Positions 25,125 through 33,521 of a stretch of 64,000 nucleotides of DNA are shown in pieces (position 1 is the stretch's first letter; every line of letters starts with the position of its first letter). Made by a program: the position numbers and the translations under genes. The notes below the pieces were generated by a model. That model searched no databases. It saw nothing but the letters and a program-made list of their open reading frames with translations, and was not told where the DNA came from. Source of the stretch: UBA2256 sp964531105 (GTDB lineage: Bacteria; Spirochaetota; Spirochaetia; Treponematales; Rectinemataceae); contig CAZHFN010000007.1 of NCBI GenBank assembly GCA_964531105.1, positions 9,370-73,369 of the forward strand, given 5' to 3'.

Positions 25125-25150
25125 AGGCTCTTTAAGCCTTTTAATTTTTC
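25125..25150 (+). terminator. Rho-independent terminator of argR
   Basis: AGGCT (25125-25129) and AGCCT (25135-25139) form a short stem with a five-base loop, followed by a T-rich tail (TTTTAATTTTT). The stem is weak but well placed right after the argR stop. Confidence 0.55.
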
Positions 25151-25152
25151 CC

Positions 25153-25368
25153 TTATTGCCCTTTTTGCAGTCTCGACATCATGGCGCCATGCTCTTCGGC
25201 CAGGTGCTCCAGCAGGTCGCCTACCTTCCACTCCACATTAATCGGGGTAGTCATGGCGAAGGCCGGGGATGGTCCTGAAAGCTTGAGCGCCTTGGCCGCC
25301 CTCATCAGCGCTAGGGCTTCTTCATTGGAAAAACCGTGCAGTACAACTGCCTTGAATGTCTGGTCCAT
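25153..25368 (-). CDS. DUF3783 domain protein
   Basis: 71 residues. VLHGFSNEEALALMRAAK near the start and LLEHLAEEHGAMM near the end are typical of DUF3783, a small family of unknown function common in spirochaetes and clostridia. The N-terminal half resembles a ferredoxin-like or small regulatory fold. The ATG at 25368 lacks a Shine-Dalgarno. On the minus strand TAAACT ends six bases before the ATG (complement of 25375-25380), so the transcript could be leaderless. It is convergent with argR. Confidence 0.78.
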   Translation of the reverse strand: MDQTFKAVVLHGFSNEEALALMRAAKALKLSGPSPAFAMTTPINVEWKVGDLLEHLAEEHGAMMSRLQKGQ

Positions 25369-25462
25369 CGTAAAAGTTTAGCAGAGGATTTCGGGCGAGG
25401 ATAGCCACATTGGCGCTGGCTTAAAAGACCAGGTTGTGGGGTATTCGAAGCATAGCCCTTGC

Positions 25463-25491
25463 TTGCCCTCCGCTTTCATAGTTCGTATCTT
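25463..25491 (+). promoter_or_regulatory. Candidate clpB promoter
   Basis: TTGCCC (25463-25468) and TATCTT (25486-25491) are separated by 17 bases. No CIRCE element or sigma-32-type box was recognised in the 140-base gap before clpB. Confidence 0.35.
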
Positions 25492-25508
25492 TTAATCAAG
25501 GAAATCCT

Positions 25509-28100
25509 ATGAACTACGAAAAATTCACCTTAAAGGCCCAGGAGGCCCTCAGGGCGGCTTCCGCCCACGCGCAAAGAAGGGACAACCCCAATGTGGAGAA
25601 CGAGCATCTCATGCTCGCCCTCCTCGATCAGGAAGAGGGGGTGGTACCTGCTCTATTGGATAGGATCGGTGTCGACAAAGCCGCACTCATTCAGTCTGTG
25701 GAGTCCTTGGTGGCAAAACTGCCTAAAACCTATGGCGCGGCCGCCCAGACATATCTTTCCGCACAGGCAACCAAGGCCTTGGCCAAGGCGGAGGCTGAGG
25801 CTGCCGCGCTCAAGGACGATTTTGTAGCCTCCGAGCATCTCCTTTTGGGCATACTGGCCGTAGAGGGCGCCGCTTCGGCCCTCCTCAAGTCCCAGGGCAT
25901 AAGCAAGGACAGAATTCTCTCTGCTTTAGTGTCGGTACGCGGCTCCAGAAGGGCCAGCGACCAGGATGCGGAGGAGAAGTACAGAGTACTGGAACGCTAC
26001 ACCAGGGACCTCACAGCCTTGGCCAGGGCCGATAAGCTGGATCCGGTCATCGGCAGGGACGAGGAAATCCGACGCGTAATGCAGGTCCTGTCCAGGCGAA
26101 CCAAGAACAATCCAGTGATAATAGGAGAGCCGGGGGTAGGCAAGACAGCCATCGTGGAAGGCTTGGCCAAGCGTATTGTCGCAGGCGATGTGCCCGAAAG
26201 CCTCAGGCAGAGAAAGCTGCTCGCCCTGGATTTGGGTTCTCTCCTGGCTGGAGCCAAATTCCGAGGGGAATTTGAAGAAAGGCTCAAGGCGGTTGTAGAG
26301 GAAATACAGAAATCCGACGGGGCCATAATACTTTTCATAGACGAACTCCATACCTTGGTGGGCGCCGGGGCGGCCGAGGGGGCTATGGATGCCTCCAATC
26401 TCCTCAAGCCGGCCTTGGCCAGGGGGGAACTGAGGGCCATTGGCGCCACCACCCTGGACGAGTACAGAAAGCATATAGAAAAGGACGCAGCCCTGGAACG
26501 ACGCTTTCAGCCCGTATACTGCGCCGCCCCCAGCGTGGAATCCACAATAGCTATCTTGAGGGGTTTGAAGGATCGCTACGAAGTCCATCATGGAGTGAGA
26601 ATTAGGGACGATGCCTTGATAGCCGCAGCCAGCCTGTCGGACCGCTATATAACCAGCCGCTTCCTGCCCGACAAGGCCATAGATCTGGTGGACGAGGCGG
26701 CCAGCCGGCTAAAAATGGAGATAGAAAGCCAGCCCACAGACCTGGATGTAATTGAGCGCAAGCTCATTCAGCTGACCATGGAAATCCAGGCCCTCAGAAA
26801 GGAAAGCGACGAGTCCAGCCTGGAGCGCCTGAGCAGATTGGAAGAAGAAGCAGCCGAGCTGAAGGATCGACGGGATGCCATGAGGCTACGCTGGGACGCG
26901 GAGAAGAAAAAAATCGAAGCAATCAGGGCTCTCAAGCAGCAGGTGGAGGATTACAAGCTCGAGTCTGAGCGCCACTTGCGGGAAGGCAACCTTGCGGCAG
27001 CCTCGGAGATAAAATACGGGAAGCTTCTGGAAGCCCAGAAGCACCTGGATGGACTGTCGGCGGAGATGAAGGCCGGAAAAGATGAGACTAAGCTCCTGCG
27101 GGAGGAGGTGTCCGAGGAGGATATCGCCAGGGTGGTTTCGGCATGGACCGGCATTCCTGTGTCCAAGATGCTCTCCAGCGAATCCAAGAAATACGTAGAC
27201 CTGGAATCCCAGCTGGCCCGGAGAGTAATAGGCCAGGACAGAGCGCTCGGCGCTGTCGCCAATGCCATACGGCGCAATAGGGCAGGCCTTTCAGATCCTC
27301 GCAGGCCCTTGGGTTCTTTTCTCTTCCTCGGACCTACAGGGGTGGGCAAGACGGAGCTGGCCAAGGCACTGGCGGAGTTTCTTTTCAACGACGAAAAGTC
27401 CCTAACCCGCATAGATATGAGCGAGTACATGGAAAAACATGCCGTTTCCAGGCTCATAGGAGCTCCTCCCGGTTATGTGGGCTACGAGGAGGGAGGCCAG
27501 CTCACCGAGGCGGTGCGCAGAAGACCTTACTCGGTTATTCTCTTCGATGAAGTTGAAAAAGCCCATCCGGAAGTCTTCAATGTCCTTCTTCAGACTCTGG
27601 ACGATGGGCGCCTTACCGATGGACAGGGCAGGGTAGTGGACTTCAGGAATGCGATTATCATAATGACCAGCAATATAGGGTCTGAGCTTATTCTCGAGGC
27701 AGAGAGCATGGAGGCTGTCCGCAAGGACATCGACAGCCTGCTCAAGCTGCATTTCAAGCCGGAGTTTTTAAACCGCATCGACGAGACAGTGCTCTTCGAG
27801 CGGCTATCCGAAAGCATGATAGGCGCTATTGCGGAGTTGCGGCTCAAGGAGCTGGCCTCGAGGCTCCAGGAGAGGGAAGTGGAGATCGAAGTGCTTCCCG
27901 AGGCCAAGGCATTCATAGCCTCCGAGGGTTATGACAGGAGGTTTGGGGCAAGGCCGCTCAAGCGGGCGATACAAGCCCTCCTGGAGAATCCTCTCTCCAA
28001 GTACATTCTCTCAGGAGAACTGGGCGAGGGCGATACGGTGCGGATAGGCAAGGAAGGCGAAGGGCTTGTCTTCGCGATAGAACGCAATGTCGAACCCTGA
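25509..28100 (+). CDS. clpB: Chaperone ClpB (Hsp100 disaggregase)
   Basis: 863 residues, the normal ClpB length. An N-terminal Clp repeat domain (1-145) is followed by AAA+ domain 1 with GEPGVGKT near 205 and LFIDELHTLVGAG. A coiled M domain spans about 400-530. AAA+ domain 2 has GPTGVGKTELAKALAEFL near 605 and a C-terminal D2 small domain. There is no ClpP-binding loop (IGF/IGL) of ClpA/X type visible, which fits a disaggregase working with DnaK. The ATG at 25509 has AAGGA upstream. It overlaps tatD by 14 bases. Confidence 0.96.
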   Translation: MNYEKFTLKAQEALRAASAHAQRRDNPNVENEHLMLALLDQEEGVVPALLDRIGVDKAALIQSVESLVAKLPKTYGAAAQTYLSAQATKALAKAEAEAAALKDDFVASEHLLLGILAVEGAASALLKSQGISKDRILSALVSVRGSRRASDQDAEEKYRVLERYTRDLTALARADKLDPVIGRDEEIRRVMQVLSRRTKNNPVIIGEPGVGKTAIVEGLAKRIVAGDVPESLRQRKLLALDLGSLLAGAKFRGEFEERLKAVVEEIQKSDGAIILFIDELHTLVGAGAAEGAMDASNLLKPALARGELRAIGATTLDEYRKHIEKDAALERRFQPVYCAAPSVESTIAILRGLKDRYEVHHGVRIRDDALIAAASLSDRYITSRFLPDKAIDLVDEAASRLKMEIESQPTDLDVIERKLIQLTMEIQALRKESDESSLERLSRLEEEAAELKDRRDAMRLRWDAEKKKIEAIRALKQQVEDYKLESERHLREGNLAAASEIKYGKLLEAQKHLDGLSAEMKAGKDETKLLREEVSEEDIARVVSAWTGIPVSKMLSSESKKYVDLESQLARRVIGQDRALGAVANAIRRNRAGLSDPRRPLGSFLFLGPTGVGKTELAKALAEFLFNDEKSLTRIDMSEYMEKHAVSRLIGAPPGYVGYEEGGQLTEAVRRRPYSVILFDEVEKAHPEVFNVLLQTLDDGRLTDGQGRVVDFRNAIIIMTSNIGSELILEAESMEAVRKDIDSLLKLHFKPEFLNRIDETVLFERLSESMIGAIAELRLKELASRLQEREVEIEVLPEAKAFIASEGYDRRFGARPLKRAIQALLENPLSKYILSGELGEGDTVRIGKEGEGLVFAIERNVEP

Positions 28101-28935
28101 AATTCCTGGGTTTTTAAAACCTGTAACCGATACCCATGCCCATTTAGATCATGTTGGTCAACGCCTGGGCATACCGAGCCTTGAAGGCGTATTGAAAGTC
28201 TATCAGGACAGCTGGGATGCCCCGGGGGAAGGGGAGCCGGGCGGGAAGACAAGGGCTTTTATTGTCGATATCGGCACAAGGCCAGGCGATTTATCTGCGA
28301 GGCTGGAGCGCTTTGGAGCCTATCCTTTTCTACGCTTCAGCGCCGGCCTATGGCCGGGTAATGACTCCTTCGCTGATCCACACAGCGCACTCGCACTCCT
28401 TAAGGAGGATATTGCCAGGACTGAATGCTGCGCCTTGGGAGAATGCGGCCTGGACTATTATCATATGGAAGCCGAAAGGGGAAAGCAGATTTCTCTCTTT
28501 GAAGCCCAGGCAGCCCTGGCGGAAAATCACGGACTTCCCCTTATCGTCCATTCGCGCCAAGCCTTCGAGGATACTTTTGGGGTAGTCTCGGCCCTGGCAG
28601 GCAGAATCCCCGTCATAATTCATTGTTTCAGCTACGGGCCTGGCGAGGCGGAGGCTTTTTTGGCGGCAGGCTGTCTTCTGTCCTTTGCAGGCAATCTCAG
28701 CTATAAGGGCGGATTACCGCTGCTGGAATCCCTGGCGCTCGCCGGAGCGGAGAGCATTCTCCTGGAGACCGATGCCCCCTACATGAATCCCATGCCGAGG
28801 AGAGGCAAGGCTTCCACGCCCCTGGACATAGAAAGAACCCTCCATGTGGCCGCGAGAGTTCTGGGTCTGGATGCGGCAGTGCTGGAGGAGAAACTGCAAA
28901 GAAAAGCCGAGGCTATTTTTTCCCCTGAGAGATGA
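28087..28935 (+). CDS. tatD: TatD-family metal-dependent deoxyribonuclease
   Basis: 282 residues, TIM-barrel amidohydrolase type. DTHAHLD near residue 15 gives the first metal ligands, GECGLDYY near 120 the bridging Glu, VHSRQAF and IHCFSYG the His ligands, and ETDAPYMNP near 225 the final Asp. Family members degrade or repair DNA 3' to 5'. The ATG at 28087 lies inside the end of clpB. The insert DSWDAPGEGEPGGK near 42 is longer than in E. coli TatD. The end overlaps the convergent lipoprotein gene by 23 bases. Confidence 0.9.
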   Translation: MSNPEIPGFLKPVTDTHAHLDHVGQRLGIPSLEGVLKVYQDSWDAPGEGEPGGKTRAFIVDIGTRPGDLSARLERFGAYPFLRFSAGLWPGNDSFADPHSALALLKEDIARTECCALGECGLDYYHMEAERGKQISLFEAQAALAENHGLPLIVHSRQAFEDTFGVVSALAGRIPVIIHCFSYGPGEAEAFLAAGCLLSFAGNLSYKGGLPLLESLALAGAESILLETDAPYMNPMPRRGKASTPLDIERTLHVAARVLGLDAAVLEEKLQRKAEAIFSPER

Positions 28936-30046
28936 TGCGCAGGGGTACTAGGCTGAGCCCCATCTCGTCCTTGTCCGATTCTTGATCTGCGCCAGCCCTG
29001 GCCTTTGAAAGGCTGCGGGCGGCCTCAAGACCTGCGCGTGCAAGCCTAGCTTCGTCGGCTTCTATACGCCAGGCAAAGAGCCGAGAATCGGCCCGCCCCT
29101 TGCCCCAAGAGCCACAGTCGGCGAAGTATGCTAGCGAATCACCTCGCCCGTCCTTTATGGATAGCGTGGCGTTTTTCACGGCCTCTTCAACGCCGAAGAG
29201 ATTATCGGTGGCAAAGAATACCACGGTCGGCCCTGATGTTTCTGTTCCTTTATGGTTTGCAAGTGTCTGTTTGAAGGCTCCCGTCCTGTCAGCCGCAGTG
29301 CTGTAGGGATTTGCTATTTCCAGTTTCAGCCTGTCCTCTCCGGCTATTTTTTTAAAGGATTCCGCGAAGGCATCCAGAGCCTCGCGCCCTCTGAGCATAT
29401 TAGCTTCAAAGATTACCAAACAGTAGCTGCTGACTTGTGTCGAGGATGAGACTTTGGAGGAAGGCGCCGAGCGCTGCACTAGTCGGGCAGCCTTTTCTCC
29501 CAGTTCGGAGTACGCGGCAGGATAATCGTATTCCAGGCTCCAGGCTATCGGGCTGGAAAAGCCCAAGGATGCGGCGAAGGGAACTACAAGCTTAGGAAGG
29601 CTTTGTGGGCTTTTTTGTGCCTTTAGCAGTTGGACTGCTGCCAGGGGGCTTGCGATGAGGACCTTGGGCTGAGGCTTTCCGCTCTCCCCTCCACGGGCGA
29701 GGTTAAGGGCGCTATCTTCCAGGCTGCTTAAATTGGGGAAACTAGGCACTGTCTTGCGGCTTTGAGCTGAACTGTCCTTAGGGGAGCCTGGGTTGGAAAT
29801 CTGAACAAGGCCGGGATTGGTGGCCAATGCGGCAGAGGCATTGGGCAAGAGCCCGGCGAAGGCTTCGTCGATAAAGGCGGAGATAGACGGTTCGGAGGCT
29901 TCCGAGTCGCAGGAGCTTAAGGAAAGGAAAATTGCCCCGAGCCCCAGAATGAGGGCGAGGGAGAGTCCAAGACTGAGTCCCCTGCCAGACCTAGGCGGAA
30001 GGCTATGCGAGATGCTTTTAGGCGAATTATTGCTGTGCAGGGCCAT
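28913..30046 (-). CDS. Predicted lipoprotein with periplasmic-binding-protein-like fold
   Basis: 377 residues. An N-terminal charged stretch is followed by a hydrophobic segment and a lipobox ending LSLSSC near residue 46, so it is probably anchored by lipidation. The rest alternates strands and helices: LVVPFAASLGFSSP near 155, YCLVIFEANMLRG, then a second lobe with VVFFATDNLFGVEEAVKNA. This resembles a type I periplasmic binding protein, but no permease or ATPase lies nearby. The ligand is unknown. The ATG at 30046 follows GGAAG. The start region is rich in Ser and Pro. Confidence 0.72.
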   Translation of the reverse strand: MALHSNNSPKSISHSLPPRSGRGLSLGLSLALILGLGAIFLSLSSCDSEASEPSISAFIDEAFAGLLPNASAALATNPGLVQISNPGSPKDSSAQSRKTVPSFPNLSSLEDSALNLARGGESGKPQPKVLIASPLAAVQLLKAQKSPQSLPKLVVPFAASLGFSSPIAWSLEYDYPAAYSELGEKAARLVQRSAPSSKVSSSTQVSSYCLVIFEANMLRGREALDAFAESFKKIAGEDRLKLEIANPYSTAADRTGAFKQTLANHKGTETSGPTVVFFATDNLFGVEEAVKNATLSIKDGRGDSLAYFADCGSWGKGRADSRLFAWRIEADEARLARAGLEAARSLSKARAGADQESDKDEMGLSLVPLRIISQGKK

Positions 30047-30076
30047 ACTTCCTTTTCCTTACACTGCCTGGCCTCC

Positions 30077-30105
30077 TTGACGGCCTGCGTGCCTGCTCAT
30101 AAGAT
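30077..30105 (+). promoter_or_regulatory. Sigma-70 promoter of fba
   Basis: TTGACG (30077-30082) and TAAGAT (30100-30105) are separated by exactly 17 bases, about 40 bases before the fba start, which has GGAGG. Confidence 0.6.
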
Positions 30106-30146
30106 TAACAGGAAATTCATAATGAGAGAAGCTTTCCGGAGGAATC

Positions 30147-31145
30147 ATGACAAGTTACAAGGAATTGGGCCTTTCCAACACGGTAGATCTTTTTGCCAAG
30201 GCTGTGGCCGGCGGCTACGCCCTGCCAGCGTATAATTTCAATAACATGGAACAGATGCAGGCCATAATCCAAGCCTGCGTGGAAACCAAGAGTCCGGTGA
30301 TTCTCCAGGTTTCCTCAGGCGCGCGCAAGTACGCCAACGCTACCCTCCTGCGCAACATGGCCAAGGGAGCCGTGGAGTATGCCAAGGAGCTTGGGTACCC
30401 CATCCCCATAGTCCTTCATCTGGATCATGGTGACAGCTTTGAGCTCTGTGTGGATTGCATCGAAAGCGGTTTTTCTTCGGTCATGATAGATGGTTCCCAT
30501 CTGCCCTATGACGAGAATGTAGCCCTCACCAAGAAGGTCTGCGACTATGCCCATTCCCGCAAGGACTATGTTTCAGTGGAAGGCGAGTTGGGCGTTCTGG
30601 CCGGCGTAGAAGATGATGTTTCCGCCGAGCACAGCCATTACACAAGGCCAGAGGAGGTGGAGGACTTTGTCAAGAAGACAGGCGTAGACTCCTTGGCCAT
30701 CTCCATCGGCACAAGCCACGGCAGAACCAAGTTCAAGCCCGAGCAGTGTACACGCAACGCTGACGGAGTTCTCATTCCTCCTCCTCTGCGCTTCGATATA
30801 CTCCAGGAGATTGAGCGCCGCATCCCCGGCTTCCCCATTGTCCTCCATGGATCTTCTTCCGTTCCAATGAATTACGTCCACATGATCGAGCAGTTCGGTG
30901 GAAGGCTCAAAGATTCGGTGGGAATCCCCGAAGACCAGCTCAGGAAGGCCGCCAGCAGCGCAGTGTGCAAAATCAACATCGATTCGGACGGCAGACTGGC
31001 TATGACAGCGCTTATCAGAAAAGTCCTGGCCGAAAAACCTGAGGAATTTGACCCACGAAAGTATTTGGGACCTGCCCGGGACGAATTGAAAAAATTGTAT
31101 ATGCATAAGAATCTGGAGGTCCTCGGATCGGCTGGTAAAGCATAG
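30147..31145 (+). CDS. fba: Class II fructose-1,6-bisphosphate aldolase
   Basis: 332 residues. ALPAYNFNNMEQ near 26, LHLDHGDS near 92 (zinc-binding His and catalytic Asp region), VEGELGVLAGVEDD near 146, ISIGTSHGRTKF near 190 and VLHGSSSVP near 230 are class II aldolase features. It cleaves fructose 1,6-bisphosphate to two triose phosphates in glycolysis. The ATG at 30147 has GGAGG five bases upstream. It stands upstream of the infC operon but has its own promoter. No anomalies were seen. Confidence 0.95.
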   Translation: MTSYKELGLSNTVDLFAKAVAGGYALPAYNFNNMEQMQAIIQACVETKSPVILQVSSGARKYANATLLRNMAKGAVEYAKELGYPIPIVLHLDHGDSFELCVDCIESGFSSVMIDGSHLPYDENVALTKKVCDYAHSRKDYVSVEGELGVLAGVEDDVSAEHSHYTRPEEVEDFVKKTGVDSLAISIGTSHGRTKFKPEQCTRNADGVLIPPPLRFDILQEIERRIPGFPIVLHGSSSVPMNYVHMIEQFGGRLKDSVGIPEDQLRKAASSAVCKINIDSDGRLAMTALIRKVLAEKPEEFDPRKYLGPARDELKKLYMHKNLEVLGSAGKA

Positions 31146-31222
31146 ACTTCCTTTGTAATTATATGGTAACATACGCGCCGATTCGGAGAGCCCGATCAAC
31201 CGCGGGCCCTTGCGGATCCTTA

Positions 31223-31265
31223 GAATTCGTATTCCGACCCCCGTTACGGAATCCGGGTTCCTTTT
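31223..31265 (+). terminator. Attenuator-like hairpin in the infC leader
   Basis: GAATTCGTATTCCG (31223-31236) pairs with CGGAATCCGGGTTC (31247-31260). Thirteen of 14 positions pair, counting two G-U pairs, with a ten-base loop. CTTTT follows immediately and then the infC Shine-Dalgarno. This is the form of an intrinsic terminator placed so that read-through would control the operon, as known for the L20-regulated infC leader in Bacillus. A smaller stem (CCGC 31200-31203 with GCGG 31212-31215) lies upstream. Confidence 0.5.
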
Positions 31266-31275
31266 AGGAGGTCAG

Positions 31276-31848
31276 TTGGCAGACAAGGACTTGCGGATCA
31301 ACGAGCAGATCCGCGTGCGCGAAGTAAGGCTTATCGATGATAAGGGAGAGCAGCGCGGAATCATTCCGACCCTGGAAGCGATCAGGATCGCCAGGGAGTT
31401 AGGACTGGATCTCGTGGAGGTCGCCCCACAGTCGGTACCCCCAGTGTGCAAACTGCTGAACTATGGCAAGTTCAAGTTCGAGCAGGAAAAAAAGATCAAG
31501 GACGCCAAGAAGCATACCAAGGCTACAGAGCTTAAGGAAATCCGTATGCAGCCCAAGATCGCCGGCCACGACTTAGACTTCAAGTCCGAGCATATCAGGT
31601 CTTTCCTGGAGCAGGGCAACAAGGTCAAGGTTACCATAAGGTTCCGGGGTCGAGAGCTGGCGCACACCGAGATAGGCGAGGAGATCCTCAAGAAGATACT
31701 TGTGAAGCTGGAAGGCTTTTACATTGTGGAAAGGCTGCCCCTTATGGAAGGCCGGTTTATGTCCATGGTGCTACAGCCCAAGGCTACGATTATTAAGAAG
31801 CCGGCAGTGTCGGGATCCCCGGTTCCCGAACAAGCCGCCAATCCATGA
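31276..31848 (+). CDS. infC: Translation initiation factor IF-3
   Basis: 190 residues. The N-terminal domain has LRINEQIRVREVRLIDDKG and LDLVEVAP, and the C-terminal domain has EIRMQPKIAGHDL and VKVTIRFRGRELAH. The start is TTG at 31276, set by AGGAGG four bases upstream; the longer frame from 31210 would read through the leader hairpin. A rare start is the rule for infC and allows IF-3 to control its own synthesis. The C-terminus has a short Pro/Ala-rich tail. It heads infC-rpmI-rplT. Confidence 0.95.
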   Translation: MADKDLRINEQIRVREVRLIDDKGEQRGIIPTLEAIRIARELGLDLVEVAPQSVPPVCKLLNYGKFKFEQEKKIKDAKKHTKATELKEIRMQPKIAGHDLDFKSEHIRSFLEQGNKVKVTIRFRGRELAHTEIGEEILKKILVKLEGFYIVERLPLMEGRFMSMVLQPKATIIKKPAVSGSPVPEQAANP

Positions 31849-31871
31849 AACGACGAGAAGGACGGTAGATC

Positions 31872-32072
31872 ATGCCCAAGATGAAGACGAAGAAGGCCGC
31901 CAGCAAACGCTTTAGCCTCACCGCCAACGGCAAGGTAAAATATAAGAAAATGAACCTTCGCCATATACTCACCAAGAAAACAACCAAGCGCAAGAGAAAT
32001 CTGAGAAAGGCAGGCTTCGTGGCCGCCGGCCCCGTGCACCAGATCAAGAAAAAGCTTCTGCCCAACGGCTAA
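31872..32072 (+). CDS. rpmI: 50S ribosomal protein L35
   Basis: 66 residues, strongly basic, normal L35 length. PKMKTKKAASKRF at the start and the basic KKTTKRKRNLRK near 45 are family signatures. It lies between infC and rplT in the standard order, with AAGGA before the ATG. Confidence 0.95.
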   Translation: MPKMKTKKAASKRFSLTANGKVKYKKMNLRHILTKKTTKRKRNLRKAGFVAAGPVHQIKKKLLPNG

Positions 32073-32096
32073 ACTGGGCTTTATAGGAGAATAAGA

Positions 32097-32456
32097 ATGT
32101 CAAGAGCAGTAGACGGCACCAGGCGGAAGGATCACCGCAAGAAAATATTAAAATTGGCGAAGGGCTATTGGGGCCGCCGCCACTCCAACTTTAAGGTCGC
32201 CAAGGACGCAGTTGCCAAGGCTCTCTCGGATGCCTACAAGGACAGGAGAGACAAGAAGGGCGTGTTCAGAACTCTCTGGATCGCCAGGATCAACGCGGCA
32301 TGCAGGGCCCAGGATATCAATTATAGCCGTTTTGTGGAGGGCATGACCAAGGCAGGGATTGAAGTGAACAGGAAGCTTCTGGCCGATCTAGCCATCACCG
32401 ATCCCGCCGCCTTCACCGCTGTCGTCGAAAAGGCGAAAGCGGCGCTTCAGGCATAA
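32097..32456 (+). CDS. rplT: 50S ribosomal protein L20
   Basis: 119 residues, basic, normal length. RRKDHRKKILKLAKGYWGRR near the N-terminus and LWIARINAACR near 60 are L20 features. It has an early role in 50S assembly and in other bacteria represses its own operon through the leader. Good AGGAG precedes the ATG. Confidence 0.96.
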   Translation: MSRAVDGTRRKDHRKKILKLAKGYWGRRHSNFKVAKDAVAKALSDAYKDRRDKKGVFRTLWIARINAACRAQDINYSRFVEGMTKAGIEVNRKLLADLAITDPAAFTAVVEKAKAALQA

Positions 32457-32460
32457 GGCC

Positions 32461-32973
32461 ATGGTAAGTCTCGAGCAGATCCGCGCCCTCGAAGCGCGGG
32501 TGGAAAAGGCAGTCGACCTTATTGAAAAACTCAGAAAGGAAAACGCCGAACTCGAGCAAAGACTGGCGGAATCCGCCCGAAACGAAGAACAGCTGCGTTC
32601 AGCCTATGCTGAGCTCGAGAAGAATACACAGAACACTTCTGTAACCGCCAAGGTTTCGGAAGCAAGACTTGGAGAGTTGGAGGCTGCCCTGGTTGAGGCC
32701 GAGCAAAAAGCCAAGACCTCCGAGGCCGAAAGCTTGGCGTATAAGGAACAGGCAATACTGGCGGAGCAAAAGGCTTCAGAGCTGGAGGCCAAGGCCGAGC
32801 AGCTCAAGCACGAGCAGGCCAGAATTGAAGAAGGGCTTTCCCGTGCCTTGGATAAACTGGATGCCTTTGAGGATCTGGTGATGGGTATTTCCATACCCGA
32901 AGCGGCCAAGGATGAGCTTCCGAAGAGCGACAGTGATGGAGCTGGAGAGGGGAATGAGTTCGACATATTCTGA
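32461..32973 (+). CDS. Coiled-coil protein upstream of zapA (ZapB-like by form)
   Basis: 170 residues, almost wholly heptad-patterned coiled coil (residues 5-140), rich in Glu, Lys, Ala and Leu, with an acidic tail ending NEFDIF. There is no membrane segment. ZapB in other bacteria is a coiled coil that binds ZapA at the division ring; adjacency to zapA (20-base overlap) makes a similar role plausible. Coiled coils resemble one another by composition, so homology is not shown. Confidence 0.8.
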   Translation: MVSLEQIRALEARVEKAVDLIEKLRKENAELEQRLAESARNEEQLRSAYAELEKNTQNTSVTAKVSEARLGELEAALVEAEQKAKTSEAESLAYKEQAILAEQKASELEAKAEQLKHEQARIEEGLSRALDKLDAFEDLVMGISIPEAAKDELPKSDSDGAGEGNEFDIF

Positions 32974-33289
32974 ATCCAAAGGTCAGGAAGCTCCCAAGGC
33001 TCCTGCCCAGGTCATCCCCATCGAAATTCTGGGTGTATCATTTACCATCAGGACTGATGAGGATCCGGATTACATACATGGTCTCGTGGATGAGCTGAAA
33101 AAAAGGCTCTCTGCGGTGTCCAGCCAGATGAAAATCGTCGATCCGCTAAAGCTTTCCCTGGTGACTGGCTTGCTTGCCCTGGATGAAATCCATAGAGACA
33201 AGAACCAGAAAGAGTCCCTTTCCAAGGAATATGAGGCTTCCAGCCTTCTGAACGACCTGGACAGACGGCTCGGAGAGCTGGGCCTGTGA
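32954..33289 (+). CDS. zapA: Cell division protein ZapA
   Basis: 111 residues. IEILGVSFTIRTDEDPDYI near 25 is the ZapA N-terminal domain, followed by a helix with HGLVDELKKRL, then LKLSLVTGLLALDEIHRDK, the coiled C-terminal part. It stabilises FtsZ bundles. The ATG at 32954 has GAGAGG upstream; an earlier in-frame ATG at 32912 lies deep in the preceding gene and lacks a site. A Ser/Lys-rich extension precedes the domain. Confidence 0.85.
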   Translation: MSSTYSESKGQEAPKAPAQVIPIEILGVSFTIRTDEDPDYIHGLVDELKKRLSAVSSQMKIVDPLKLSLVTGLLALDEIHRDKNQKESLSKEYEASSLLNDLDRRLGELGL

Positions 33290-33326
33290 GACTCAAGCCC
33301 GTAAGAGACTACAAGGAGTCTATGAA

Positions 33327-33521
33327 ATGATCATTCCCCTCGAGGAACTTATCAATTACAACACCAATTCCTACGAACTCGCCGTAGCCATCAACAGGCG
33401 AGCCTTTCAGCTGGCAGTTCTGAAAACACCGGACGTGGAAAAGAACAACGGCAAGGTCGTTTCACTCTCCGCTTCCCAGCTTTTCAGCAAGCAGGTGGAC
33501 TATCGATTCGTATCCAATTAA
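33327..33521 (+). CDS. rpoZ: RNA polymerase omega subunit, short spirochaete type
   Basis: 64 residues. IPLEELINYNTNSYELAVA is the N-terminal segment, with INRRAFQLAVL and NNGKVVSLSASQLFSKQVDYRF following. This matches the short spirochaete omega proteins, though typical omega is 70-100 residues. It helps assemble the beta' subunit. The ATG at 33327 has AAGGAG eight bases upstream. Its stop TAA (33519-33521) overlaps the proposed miaA start. Confidence 0.82.
   Translation: MIIPLEELINYNTNSYELAVAINRRAFQLAVLKTPDVEKNNGKVVSLSASQLFSKQVDYRFVSN

Noticed and set aside
25369..25508. CIRCE or heat-shock operator before clpB
   Set aside because: No TTAGCACTC-N9-GAGTGCTAA pattern or sigma-32 box is present in the gap.
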